Shown: one piece after another, positions 10,301-18,557 of the stretch
Layout of the letters: each line of letters starts with the position of its first letter
How positions within the stretch are numbered: position 1 is the stretch's first letter
NCBI RefSeq assembly: GCF_000818395.1
Contig: NZ_JWJG01000028.1
Location: 1,366,222 to 1,430,221 of the forward strand
Length of the DNA stretch: 64,000 nt
Reading direction: 5' to 3'
From: Noviherbaspirillum autotrophicum
GTDB lineage: Bacteria > Pseudomonadota > Gammaproteobacteria > Burkholderiales > Burkholderiaceae_D
Translations under genes and position numbers: made by a program
Notes under the pieces: generated by a model
Seen by the model: only the letters and a program-made list of their open reading frames with translations
The model's database searches: none
Told to the model about the DNA's origin: nothing

Positions 10301-11326
10301 TCAGGCCAGCGGTTCCGGCTGCTCGCGCATGCGCCACCATGCGGCAAGAGCAAGACCGAGGCCAAACATCAATGCCCAGCTGGTTCTGGGATGCAGCGCG
10401 GCCTGGGTATACAGGCTCGACTCGAAGACGTGGCCGGATTGGCCCTGGCGCTCCTGCAAATCGCCTCCGGGCGAGTACAGACTGTTCTGGCTGCGGTCGC
10501 GCGCAGGCATGTCGGATTTTTGCTGGCCGAGGAGGAAGCGCCGGATGTAGCCGTCCACCATGCGCGGCGCATAGTATGCCGAGGACGACACCAGCTTGGC
10601 GGCTCCGCCGATGAAGATGTCGCGCTTGAAATTTTCGGCGGCATGCAGAATGGCGTCGGCTGCGATTTCCGGCGCATAGACGGGCGGCTGCAGCTTCGGC
10701 TCGACCTCCAGGTAATTTTTCGCATGCTCGACGAACATCGTGTCGATTGCCGCCGGCTTGATCAGCGTGACGGCGATCGGCAGGTCCTCCGCCTCCAGTT
10801 CCGAGCGCAGCGAATCGGTGAAACCTTTGACCGCATGCTTGGACGCGGAATAGGCGCCCTGCAACGGCATAGCGCGGTCCGACACTTCGCTGCCCAGGTT
10901 GATGATCGCGCCGCCCCCGCGCTGCTTCAAGTGCTCGACGGCGACCAGCGACCCGTGCACGACGCCCCAGAAATTGGTCTGGAACAGCTTGCGCTGGTCT
11001 TCCAGCGACACGTCTTCGACGCGCCCGAAAATCGAGATGCCGGCGTTGTTGACCCAGGTATCGAAACCGCCGAATCGCTGAATCGCTGCTTGCGCCACCT
11101 TGCGCACATCCTCTTCGATGCCGACATCGGCCACCACGTGGATTGCCTCGCATCCCTGTTTCGATAGTTCGTAGGTAAGTTGCTTTAATGCATCCTCATT
11201 GCGCGCCACCAGCACCACCTTGGCGCCACGAGCGGCCGCACGCCGTGCAGTCGTCAAGCCGATGCCGCTGGTGGCGCCGGTAATGACAATGATTTGGTCC
11301 TGCAATTTTTTTAGTCGAAATTTCAT
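10301..11326 (-). CDS. SDR family oxidoreductase with C-terminal membrane helix
   Basis: This 341-residue short-chain dehydrogenase has the cofactor motif TGATSGIG near the N-terminus, the NNAG motif (WVNNAGISIFG) and the catalytic pair YSASKHAVKG. About 80 residues beyond the usual SDR length form a tail ending in a hydrophobic segment (ALMFGLGLALAAWW), so it may be membrane-anchored. I chose the ATG at 11326 because AAAGGAGTG lies 7 nt upstream, rather than the longer frame from 11395. The substrate cannot be told from sequence. Confidence 0.88.
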   Translation of the reverse strand: MKFRLKKLQDQIIVITGATSGIGLTTARRAAARGAKVVLVARNEDALKQLTYELSKQGCEAIHVVADVGIEEDVRKVAQAAIQRFGGFDTWVNNAGISIFGRVEDVSLEDQRKLFQTNFWGVVHGSLVAVEHLKQRGGGAIINLGSEVSDRAMPLQGAYSASKHAVKGFTDSLRSELEAEDLPIAVTLIKPAAIDTMFVEHAKNYLEVEPKLQPPVYAPEIAADAILHAAENFKRDIFIGGAAKLVSSSAYYAPRMVDGYIRRFLLGQQKSDMPARDRSQNSLYSPGGDLQERQGQSGHVFESSLYTQAALHPRTSWALMFGLGLALAAWWRMREQPEPLA

Positions 11327-11631
11327 CCGGACACTCCTTTCGAACGTTACAACCAGCGAAAAGTATGCCCGGTTGAAAATTCGGTTGCCTTCCATGCAAA
11401 GGACAACCGTTTTTGTTATGCGCTGAAATTTTTACCGTTGCCATGCACGTTTTTTCACGCTGCGCCAAGCCGCTGGTTCCGGCAGACGGCATGCAGAGCG
11501 GCGTGTTACGTTCTAAAATCGGTCGCAGGCGGGGTGCGGGGGTATCACGCGCGATGCCTGCCAACGAAATACGGAGTCCCTGAGTTCCTTATTGCAGTCA
11601 GGTTCGCGTACCGATGGAAAGGAGGCCGTAC
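11327..11631. other. Divergent intergenic region without a recognised gene
   Basis: These 305 bp separate the minus-strand dehydrogenase from the plus-strand small protein at 11632. They must contain both promoters. I see no convincing RNA gene, repeat or terminator. Confidence 0.5.
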
Positions 11632-11910
11632 ATGCCCTTTGCTAGAAATCAATTCGGCGTACCGCTTTATCCGGAGAACGATGCGCGCCGATTGTTCGTG
11701 CTGTTGTCAGCGGTCGATCTGCTCGAACGCCCGACCGCATCCGCCATCGCCGATCTCACCAGCCACGACAAGGAAACGATCGATGCCGACATGGCCAAGC
11801 TGCGTGAGCAGTTCGGCGTGGTGCTGCACAAAAGCGGTGAGATTTACCGCATCGAGTCCTGGGGAGAAGTGCTCAAGAAGCGCGGCGTCAAACGCTACCT
11901 GAAAGGCTGA
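11632..11910 (+). CDS. Small protein of unknown function, possible winged-helix fold
   Basis: The gene encodes 92 residues starting MPFARNQFGVPLYPENDARR. The ATG at 11632 is preceded by a very strong ribosome site (GGAAAGGAGG, 7 nt away), which rules out the in-frame ATG at 11614 that lies just ahead of it. The middle (LTSHDKETIDADMAKLREQFGV) resembles the helices of a small winged-helix DNA-binding domain, and the C-terminus is basic (KKRGVKRYLKG). I do not recognise the family. The strong ribosome site and high-GC codon use argue that it is a real gene. Confidence 0.65.
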   Translation: MPFARNQFGVPLYPENDARRLFVLLSAVDLLERPTASAIADLTSHDKETIDADMAKLREQFGVVLHKSGEIYRIESWGEVLKKRGVKRYLKG

Positions 11911-12024
11911 TGCATGCCGCACATGCGCTGCGACATTCGTGGCGAGTGCCATGATTGGCCTCAACAATGGCAGCCGCAGCACTGCTAGGATCTGCGGATA
12001 CCGTGGCGATGGGGAGAGTTGGCG

Positions 12025-12258
12025 ATGCAAATCGAAACGATCGGAAAATATCAGCTTCACCTGATCGCGCACGAGCTTCCGGGCACACGCGGCTGGCATC
12101 CCTATGTCTCCATCCACAAGTTCGACGACGCCGCGCAGGACTTCATCTGCGTGCTTGACAAGCACCATGCCGGCGACGAGGCGCTACCGAGCTACGACGA
12201 AGCGATCGACATGGCGCGCCGCGTCGGCACCGCCCTGCTGGAAAAGGGCAACCTGTAG
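12025..12258 (+). CDS. Small soluble protein of unknown function
   Basis: The gene encodes 77 residues (MQIETIGKYQLHLIAHEL at the start) with no membrane segment and no motif that I recognise. GGGGAGAG about 8 nt before the ATG is a plausible ribosome site and fixes the start at 12025. It follows the previous small gene by 114 bp on the same strand and converges on the ClC channel gene. Confidence 0.6.
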   Translation: MQIETIGKYQLHLIAHELPGTRGWHPYVSIHKFDDAAQDFICVLDKHHAGDEALPSYDEAIDMARRVGTALLEKGNL

Positions 12259-12313
12259 CAAGGGCAGCGCCGCCGCATTCGCTGCAATGCCGCGCCGGCT
12301 CCGTATCGCTTGC

Positions 12314-14077
12314 TTACCGCATCCGCTCGCGCACCAGCTCGTCGGCAAACACATCCTCGCTCGACTTCAGGATGTCGCTGCGGCTGATGATGCCGATCAA
12401 GCGCATGCTTTCCCGCGTCTCGACCACCGGCAAGCGTTCCAGACGGTATGCTGCCATGCGGGCCGCCACAATGCGCACGCTTTCCTCGGCCAGCGCCACG
12501 ACCGGCTCCCTGTCCCTTGGCGCCAGGTCGCGGCATGATGTGGCCGATGCCGGCGCATCCATCAGCGTGCCGCGCTCGATCATGCCGGCCAGGCGCCCCT
12601 CGCTGAGCATCGGATAGCAGCGATGCGGCTGATCCGTGCCGAAATAGCGCAGAATGGCCTCGCCAACCGGCAGATCGGCCGGAATCGTCATCACCGCGCG
12701 CGTCATCAGGTCGGACACATGCTGCCGCTCGAGCGGGTCAACCCCGTATTCCCGATAGATATGCAGCCCGCGCCGCGCGATTTTTTCCGTCATGATCGAG
12801 CGGCGCATCGTCAGCACATTGAAGCCGTAAGACACCGCCGTCGTGAGCAGCAAAGGCAGCAATGCATTGCTGTCGTGAGTCAGGCCGAAAGCAAACACGA
12901 TTGCCGTCAGTGGCGCGCCCAGCACGCCGCCCAGCACGCCGGCCATGCACACCAGCGCCCACAGGCTGGGAGTCGCCCCGGGAAGAACCGGCGCCAGCGC
13001 CACGCCCAGGCCTGCCCCCATCATCAAAAGCGGAGCCAGCACGCCACCCGAGGTGCCGGACCCGAGCGCGACGATCCACATCAGCGCTTTCACGCCCAGC
13101 AATGACAGCGCAACCGCCAACGCCATGTGATTGCTCAGCAAGTCACCGATCACGTCATAGCCAACGCCGAGCGCGCGCGGCTCGAAATAGCCGCCGATGC
13201 CGACGGCCAGCCCGCCGAGCGCCGGCCACCACATCCAATGGAGCGGCAGCTTGGCGAACAAGTCTTCCATCCGGTAAAGTGCATGCGTGAGCAACGACGA
13301 CAGCAGCCCGCATGCCAGCCCGGCGGCAATGCAGGATGCCAGTGCGGGAAGCGTCGCCGGCGCGGTGTCGATCGGGAACAGCGGCCCCGCTTCGAACAGC
13401 AGAGGCCGCAGGAAGCCGGCGACGGCGCAGGCTACGGCTACCGGCAACAGGCTGCGCGGCCGGAATTCGAACAGCATCAGTTCAACGGCCAGCAGCAGCG
13501 CCGCAACCGGCGTACCGAAGATCGCGGTCATGCCGGCGCAGGCTCCCGCCACCAGCAGGGTCTTGCGCTCGGCCGCGGTCAGGTGAAAGAACTGTGCAAT
13601 CAGCGATCCGAGCGAGCCGCCGGTCATGATGATCGGCCCTTCCGCCCCGAACGGGCCGCCGCTGCCGATCACGATTCCAGAAGAAATTGGCTTGAGCAGC
13701 GCCACCTTGGGCGACATCCTGCTCTTGCCGAACAAGATCGCCTCGATCGCTTCCGGAATCCCGTGGCCGCGTATCTTTTCGCTGCCGTAGCGCGCCATCA
13801 GCCCGACCAGCAGGCCGCCGATGACGGGCAATGCAATCACCCAGGCGCCGAGCGTGTGATGCGCCGGCATGGCGTCAGCCAGCGACAGCCGCTGGAAAAA
13901 GAACAGGTTGGTAAAGAAGCGAATCAGCTTCAGCAGCACATCGGCGGCGATGGCGCTGCATGCGCCAATGGCCACCGCCATCGCCGAAATCATGACGAGG
14001 CGGCGATCGGCTGCGTAATCGCGCTTGGCATGCGCATGTAACTGCCGTTCCATCGGCATGGATTTTGTTTGGCCCAT
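12314..14077 (-). CDS. ClC family chloride channel/antiporter with CBS pair
   Basis: This 587-residue membrane protein carries the three ClC anion-pathway motifs: GHGIPEA (the GSGIP position), GPFGAEGPI with the gating glutamate retained, and GTSGGVLAP (the GxFxP position with Val-Leu for the usual pattern). About ten hydrophobic segments precede a C-terminal pair of CBS domains (about residues 460-580), which in other proteins bind adenine nucleotides and gate the channel. The chosen ATG at 14077 has CAGGAT upstream. Longer in-frame starts reach 14149. It is divergent from the HPP-CBS gene, which carries the same kind of regulatory domain. Confidence 0.92.
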   Translation of the reverse strand: MGQTKSMPMERQLHAHAKRDYAADRRLVMISAMAVAIGACSAIAADVLLKLIRFFTNLFFFQRLSLADAMPAHHTLGAWVIALPVIGGLLVGLMARYGSEKIRGHGIPEAIEAILFGKSRMSPKVALLKPISSGIVIGSGGPFGAEGPIIMTGGSLGSLIAQFFHLTAAERKTLLVAGACAGMTAIFGTPVAALLLAVELMLFEFRPRSLLPVAVACAVAGFLRPLLFEAGPLFPIDTAPATLPALASCIAAGLACGLLSSLLTHALYRMEDLFAKLPLHWMWWPALGGLAVGIGGYFEPRALGVGYDVIGDLLSNHMALAVALSLLGVKALMWIVALGSGTSGGVLAPLLMMGAGLGVALAPVLPGATPSLWALVCMAGVLGGVLGAPLTAIVFAFGLTHDSNALLPLLLTTAVSYGFNVLTMRRSIMTEKIARRGLHIYREYGVDPLERQHVSDLMTRAVMTIPADLPVGEAILRYFGTDQPHRCYPMLSEGRLAGMIERGTLMDAPASATSCRDLAPRDREPVVALAEESVRIVAARMAAYRLERLPVVETRESMRLIGIISRSDILKSSEDVFADELVRERMR

Positions 14078-14377
14078 CTTGTCAGATCCTGAATTGAATA
14101 AAACCTGTGGCATACCGCCGGCGAGCCGGCAGCGTTCCAACGCCCGCAACGCCCGCCGGCAACCGGCTCATTGGTGAGGGCGGTACTGAGCACAGAGGCG
14201 CGCGTCGCACGCGGTCGCCCCTGCGTGAATTGTCATTTCCGCTTGGGTGGCAGAGAGTGACTTATCCGCCACACCTTCGCTGCGGCTGTTGCAACAATAT
14301 GTATCATATTATGTTATATTTCGCGGCTTTCCAAAAACAAGCATTGCCCGCCTGAAGGTTGGCAACAACACTCCAAC
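14078..14377. promoter_or_regulatory. Divergent promoter region of ClC and HPP-CBS genes
   Basis: The 300 bp between the two start codons contain an AT-rich core near 14290-14325, unlike the GC-rich surroundings. It includes the inverted repeat AATATG-TAT-CATATT (14296-14310) and TTGCAA/TTATAT-like hexamers facing the HPP gene. The core is a likely promoter and operator zone. No gene is seen. Confidence 0.5.
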
Positions 14378-15541
14378 ATGAATGACGTAAGGGCGTGGTT
14401 GCGCGGGTTCATTCCCGCTCCCATTAATGCTGGACGGCGCGAAAAGCTGTGCGCCTGTCTCGGCGCATGGATCGGACTGATGTTTGCCGGTCTGGTCAGC
14501 AAAGCCACGCTTGGCAATTTCAATCCCTGGTTTATTGCGCCGATGGGCGCTTCGGCCGTGCTGCTGTTCGGCATGCCGTCCAGTCCGCTGGCACAACCGT
14601 GGTCGCTGGTCGGCGGCAATATCGTTTCGGCCCTGGTCGGCATCGTTTGTGCACAATCCATCGGCGACCCGATCCTGGCCGCCAGCGCCGCCGTCGCCGT
14701 CGCCATTGCCGCCATGTTCGCGCTGCGCTGCCTGCATCCGCCCAGCGGCGCCGTCGCCCTGACCGCCGTTCTGGGCGGACCGACCGTGCTGGCCAGTGGA
14801 TACCGCTTCGCATTGTGGCCGGTCGGACTGAACTCCATTTTCCTGCTGACGGCGGCCCTGATCTTCAATAACCTGCTGCGTCGCCGCTATCCGCATGCGC
14901 ATTTACATCATGCCAACCCACACGGCACGGCCGACCCGCTCCCGACCGAACGGCTTGGCTTTACGCGCGCCGACCTCGATGAAGTGCTGAAGTCGCACCA
15001 GCAATTGCTCGATATCGATCCCGACGACCTGGAAGAAATTTTCCGGCATGCCGAACTGAACGCCTACCACCGCCGTTTCGGGCAGATCCGTTGCGCCGAC
15101 CTGATGTCGAAGGATGTCATCACGGTACAGCAGTCGACGTCGCCGCAAGCCGTCTGGCGCTTGCTTGCCAAGCACAGGATCAAGGCCTTGCCGGTGGTTG
15201 ACGACGCTGGCATGTTGGCCGGCATCGTCTCGCTGCATGACATGATGATCGGCCACGAGCACGACGTGCCGGCAGGCTTCTGGCCGCCACAGCTGCCGCG
15301 GGTCGGACACATAGAACAATTGATGACCCGCGACGTGCGCACTGCAACGCCGGATCAACTGATTACCGAACTGGTGCCGCTATTTTCGGATGCGGGATAT
15401 CACCATCTGCCGGTGGTCGATGCGCAACGCCGCGTCATTGGCATGGTGACGCAATCCGACCTCGTCGCTGCCCTGTACCGTGCGCGCCTCGAGGAAACAG
15501 GAAAACCGGTGCACAGGCCCGTGATGGCGGTGGCGGCATAA
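14378..15541 (+). CDS. HPP family membrane protein with two CBS domains
   Basis: This 387-residue protein has an N-terminal HPP domain (residues about 1-175) with four or five membrane helices and the signature LHPPSGAVALTA. A C-terminal CBS pair follows (about 245-300 and 315-370). HPP proteins are integral membrane proteins, with some relatives linked to nitrite transport in cyanobacteria and chloroplasts. The substrate here is unknown. CBS domains suggest control by adenine nucleotides. The next plus-strand gene is arsR, two kilobases on. Confidence 0.9.
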   Translation: MNDVRAWLRGFIPAPINAGRREKLCACLGAWIGLMFAGLVSKATLGNFNPWFIAPMGASAVLLFGMPSSPLAQPWSLVGGNIVSALVGIVCAQSIGDPILAASAAVAVAIAAMFALRCLHPPSGAVALTAVLGGPTVLASGYRFALWPVGLNSIFLLTAALIFNNLLRRRYPHAHLHHANPHGTADPLPTERLGFTRADLDEVLKSHQQLLDIDPDDLEEIFRHAELNAYHRRFGQIRCADLMSKDVITVQQSTSPQAVWRLLAKHRIKALPVVDDAGMLAGIVSLHDMMIGHEHDVPAGFWPPQLPRVGHIEQLMTRDVRTATPDQLITELVPLFSDAGYHHLPVVDAQRRVIGMVTQSDLVAALYRARLEETGKPVHRPVMAVAA

Positions 15542-15565
15542 TTCATGTCCGAAAGGGCATGAATT
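15540..15565 (+). other. Strong hairpin with GAAA tetraloop at the end of the HPP-CBS gene
   Basis: AATTCATGTCC (15540-15550), loop GAAA, and GGGCATGAATT (15555-15565) form an 11-bp stem with one wobble pair. It overlaps the stop codon. No T-run follows, so it is not a classical terminator. It may protect the mRNA 3' end. Confidence 0.6.
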
Positions 15566-15863
15566 GCCATACTTCAAATTTGCGGTTTGTCATACCCTTG
15601 TCATGCCACTTCTATACCATCGCGGCATTCACACTTTTCCAAGTGAGCCATACTCAAAGGAATAGTCTGTTTGTACCGGAGCTGGCGGTACGCAAAGATT
15701 CCAGCACCAGATTTCCAGCCATCCATTTCATGGATGGCATGCCATTTCCAGACTCCGCAAGCCAGATCATTACTTTTCGGGCCACGTCTTAACAAAATTG
15801 ACACTAGCAGCCTTACTCTCTGGTTTCCGGCAGCAATAATCCCGGCAAAGGCGTGTTTCTTGC

Positions 15864-15894
15864 CCGCACTGCGAAAGCCGTGCGGTTTTTTTTT
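15864..15894 (+). terminator. Intrinsic terminator, module 1
   Basis: The stem CCGCAC/GTGCGG with loop TGCGAAAGCC is followed by nine T residues (15886-15894). It lies 320 bp after the nearest plus-strand gene, so it probably ends a separate small transcript. Confidence 0.75.
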
Positions 15895-16023
15895 GATTGC
15901 TAGGCTTCAGAAGCCACTTCAAGACTCTGCAGGCCACAGCCCTAGATTGTTTCCATAGATAAATTATGCTGCAAGGCAAGTAGGCTCCAATCTTCGGCCA
16001 GCCTGATCCCGCCGAGGTATTTT

Positions 16024-16056
16024 GCCCGCACAGCGCAAGCCGTGTGGGCATTTTTG
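16024..16056 (+). terminator. Intrinsic terminator, module 2
   Basis: The stem GCCCGCAC/GTGTGGGC has a loop close to that of module 1 (AGCGCAAGCC against TGCGAAAGCC) and is followed by TTTTTG. The similarity suggests duplication. Confidence 0.75.
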
Positions 16057-16074
16057 TATTCGCCTACTTTCCCT

Positions 16075-16137
16075 GATCCTGGCGTCATGACCGTCCAGGA
16101 TCCTTACCCACACAGCGCATGCTGTGTGGGTTTTTTT
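16075..16137 (+). terminator. Two-hairpin element ending in intrinsic terminator, module 3
   Basis: A perfect 8-bp stem GATCCTGG/CCAGGATC (16075-16102) is followed by a perfect 11-bp stem ACCCACACAGC-GCAT-GCTGTGTGGGT (16106-16131) and seven T residues. The T-run is on the plus strand, so it does not serve the minus-strand gene that ends at 16159. Confidence 0.75.
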
Positions 16138-16158
16138 CACCCGGCCTCCCGGAACTCT

Positions 16159-17505
16159 TCACCGCGCAAGACAGGCAGCGCCGTCATGAGCGGAGGGCAG
16201 GCTGTAGACGGGCGCGAATCCGCCTCCCGGCGTACGAAAGTTGGTGGTTTGCCCCTGATACAGGCGCGCTGCCAGCCACTGCACTGCGCCGTCATACACA
16301 TAATTGCGAATGTCGAACTTGAGTGACTGGGTCTGATCTTGCAGGTCGATGACGCGCTTGCCTGGAGCGACCACGGTTTGGGCAACGTAGTCGCCCGCCA
16401 GGATATCCTGCCATGCACGCTTGGTCAGCTTGTCTCCGCGATATGCGGCACGTCCGCCAAACCCCGCGGTGGGCTTGAAGAAAAGCCGGCGGCGCTCGGC
16501 CCAGAGACGGTCTGCATTTTCCGGATTCACGATTTCCGTGCGCGGGATACCCGCCAACAGAATCGATTGAATTTCCACGGGAACGCCAAGTTCCTGCAAG
16601 CGAGCGGCATCGCTCAGCAGTGCGAGGTTACGCTTGTCGGCATACAGTGCATGAGCCTGCGGATGCGGCGTAAGCACGACGGCATGGGCGAGGTAGGCTT
16701 CACGCAAGGAGGCACTGGATGGCGCCTCCAACAGAAAATCCGTGAGGCGGTTATACACCATGTCCACCACCATCGCTCCATGCCAAAGGACGCCGTCGCG
16801 CAGGACCAATTCGGATGGGTCGGCAATCACCGCCTGCAATCCATTGCGCTGGAATAGCTGCTGGAACAGCAGGAACTCCGGATAAAGATATTGCTCTTGC
16901 GGCGACTGATCCACAATGGCGATGCTGCGCAAGGGGCGTTCGCGCCTGGAGAGCGACCATTCGCGACGAAACATTTCCACAATACGCGCTTCCAGGACGG
17001 CAACACCATCCGACGGCGGCAGCATCTGCTCTATCTCCGGACAGCACGCACGTTGACCGCGTGCCAGCGCCGCATTGAGCATGGCGCCGCCGGCATTGGT
17101 ATTGATTTCAATTAGCCCGATGCCATGCTCATGAATGTGGAAGTCATAGCCGAAAAAGACGCCCTTCGCCCCACCCGGTGCATGCTGCGCAATGGCTGGC
17201 GCGGCAGCGAGAACATGTTGACGGAAGGATGGCATCGCAACGACATGTTCTACCGCATGAATCAGCCGTGCCATACGTTCCCTGTGCTCGCTTGACAGAA
17301 AAACCGGCCGCGTCGCAAGCGCATGGGGGCATCGTTCTTCCACCAATTGTGCCAATCCGGGACTACCCAGCTCCGACTCTAGGGCTCGGTGCAACGCATC
17401 CTTGTCAACACTGATGCAAAAACACCCGCTGTTTAACAACGCGGCGGCGCCCCCGGACAATGTCGCATTCACCGGCGCTTCGATCTCCATTGAGAGTTTG
17501 GACAT
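16159..17505 (-). CDS. ATP-grasp-like protein of unknown function, divergent from arsR
   Basis: This 448-residue soluble protein begins MSKLSMEIEAP. Several stretches fit an ATP-grasp ligase: FGYDFHIHEHGIGLIEIN with NTNAGGA in the middle, and a glycine-rich loop FFKPTAGFGGRAAYRGDK followed by DYVAQTVVAPGKR near the C-terminus. Enzymes of this fold join a carboxylate to an amine or thiol using ATP, often in peptide-like synthesis. I do not recognise a named family. The start codon is separated by only 137 bp from arsR, and the shared region holds an ArsR-like dyad, so arsenic control is likely. Low-weight alternatives are glutathionylspermidine-synthase-like or RimK-like enzymes. Confidence 0.6.
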   Translation of the reverse strand: MSKLSMEIEAPVNATLSGGAAALLNSGCFCISVDKDALHRALESELGSPGLAQLVEERCPHALATRPVFLSSEHRERMARLIHAVEHVVAMPSFRQHVLAAAPAIAQHAPGGAKGVFFGYDFHIHEHGIGLIEINTNAGGAMLNAALARGQRACCPEIEQMLPPSDGVAVLEARIVEMFRREWSLSRRERPLRSIAIVDQSPQEQYLYPEFLLFQQLFQRNGLQAVIADPSELVLRDGVLWHGAMVVDMVYNRLTDFLLEAPSSASLREAYLAHAVVLTPHPQAHALYADKRNLALLSDAARLQELGVPVEIQSILLAGIPRTEIVNPENADRLWAERRRLFFKPTAGFGGRAAYRGDKLTKRAWQDILAGDYVAQTVVAPGKRVIDLQDQTQSLKFDIRNYVYDGAVQWLAARLYQGQTTNFRTPGGGFAPVYSLPSAHDGAACLAR

Positions 17506-17577
17506 GCTGTTCTCGATTGCCTCATTCAGTTTTGGATTGATAACGCCGCATGAACCAGCTTATCTGCGTGCATGAAT

Positions 17578-17616
17578 TTGATATTTCCATTATTATAGAA
17601 CCATAGAATATTTCAA
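17578..17616. promoter_or_regulatory. Candidate ArsR operator in the divergent promoter region
   Basis: TTGATATTTC (17578-17587) and GAATATTTCAA (17606-17616) form an imperfect dyad around an AT-rich centre. Read on the minus strand, the centre contains a TATAAT hexamer directed at the ATP-grasp gene. ArsR-family operators are commonly AT-rich dyads overlapping the promoter. The site lies 27 bp upstream of the arsR ATG, so one repressor could control both directions. Confidence 0.55.
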
Positions 17617-17642
17617 CTGCTTTCAGCACGAATTTTTTGGCA

Positions 17643-17981
17643 ATGAATACAAAGACTGCGATTTCCGCCCTGGCCGCCCTTGCTCAGGATTCCCGGCTTG
17701 CCGTTTTCCGGCTGCTCGTTCAAGCCGGGCCGGAAGGCATGGCGGCAAGCAAGATTAGCGAAAGCCTCGGCATTCCCCCCTCCTCCCTGTCCTTCCACTT
17801 GAAGGAGCTGACTCATGCCGAGTTGGTGATTCCAAGGCAAGAGGGCCGCTTTGTCATCTATGCCGCGAATTTCGGGACGATGAATGCACTGATGAGCTTC
17901 TTGATGGAAAATTGTTGTGGTGGAAATCCGTGTTCGCCAGTGTGCACGACCGATTGCGCAACGTCCGACACGAATTCGTGA
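17643..17981 (+). CDS. arsR: ArsR family arsenic-responsive repressor
   Basis: This 112-residue winged-helix regulator begins MNTKTAISALAALAQDSRLAVFRLL. The helix-turn-helix (ASKISESLGIPPSSLSFHLKEL) precedes a wing (RQEGRFVIYAAN). The C-terminal segment ENCCGGNPC and further cysteines (SPVCTTDC) are the probable As(III) ligands, in place of the CVC motif on the DNA-recognition helix of the R773 type. An in-frame TTG lies at 17637, but the ATG is preferred. It heads the arsCDA-acr3 genes and is divergent from the ATP-grasp gene. Confidence 0.92.
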   Translation: MNTKTAISALAALAQDSRLAVFRLLVQAGPEGMAASKISESLGIPPSSLSFHLKELTHAELVIPRQEGRFVIYAANFGTMNALMSFLMENCCGGNPCSPVCTTDCATSDTNS

Positions 17982-18066
17982 TGAGGGATACGCAATGCTC
18001 CGATGGGAAGCATCGATCCCTGCCTGCCCTCGCAGAGTCCTTACTTAACCCAACGAACTTAAGCGC

Positions 18067-18546
18067 ATGAACCTCCTGTTTCTCTGCACTGGCAACTCTT
18101 GCCGCTCCATCCTGGGTGAAGCAACTTTCAATCACCTGGCCCCCGCGGGTTGGCGTGCGATGAGCGCCGGCAGCAAGCCGACCGGACAATTGCATCCGCG
18201 CTCCCTGGCGCTGCTGGTCCGCGAAGGGATTTCGACTGAGGGCTACTACAGCAAGTCGTGGGATCGCCTGCCGGCCACGCCGGACATCGTGATCACGGTG
18301 TGCGCGAGTGCGGCAGGCGAAACCTGCCCCGCCTATCTGGGCCCGGTGCTGCGCACGCATTGGGGCGTGGAAGACCCGGCGCATGCAACCGGCACCGACG
18401 AAGAAATCGATGCTGCCTTTATGAAGGCGTACCGCATCCTGCGCGCACGCATCGAAGCGTTCCTGGCATTGCCGCTGGATACGCTGAAACACGATAAGGC
18501 AGCCCTCAAAGCAGAAATGGACAAGATCGCCGCCATCGGCGCATAA
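18067..18546 (+). CDS. arsC: Arsenate reductase, low-molecular-weight phosphatase type
   Basis: This 159-residue enzyme reduces arsenate to arsenite. The N-terminal P-loop CTGNSCR (Cys7 to Arg13) is the CX5R nucleophile motif. Cys79 and Cys87 in TVCASAAGETCP are the two further redox cysteines of the thioredoxin-coupled class, matching Cys82/Cys89 in the staphylococcal enzyme. It follows arsR by 85 bp and precedes arsD by 11 bp. Confidence 0.93.
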   Translation: MNLLFLCTGNSCRSILGEATFNHLAPAGWRAMSAGSKPTGQLHPRSLALLVREGISTEGYYSKSWDRLPATPDIVITVCASAAGETCPAYLGPVLRTHWGVEDPAHATGTDEEIDAAFMKAYRILRARIEAFLALPLDTLKHDKAALKAEMDKIAAIGA

Positions 18547-18557
18547 AGGAAAACGAC

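Larger units (their letters stand above)
15566..16105 (+). ncRNA. Hairpin-rich noncoding tract, candidate tandem small RNAs
   Basis: No protein gene is credible here on either strand. Visible structures are a perfect 9-bp hairpin GCCATCCAT-TTC-ATGGATGGC (15718-15738) and two terminator hairpins (15864-15894 and 16024-16056). A third such hairpin follows at 16106-16137. Before each terminator lies a weaker hairpin built on CCGG/CGGC or GATCCTGG arms. A TTGACA hexamer occurs at 15798. Three similar modules of a hairpin plus a terminator suggest tandem small RNAs. This is inference without expression data. Confidence 0.4.

Noticed and set aside
15540-16137. CRISPR array or riboswitch in the hairpin tract
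   Set aside because: There are no regular direct repeats with unique spacers, no cas genes, and no downstream plus-strand gene close enough for a riboswitch.
18067-18546. Wzb-type tyrosine phosphatase for the Wzc-like kinase
   Set aside because: The fold is shared, but Cys79/Cys87 and the ars operon context mark it as arsenate reductase.
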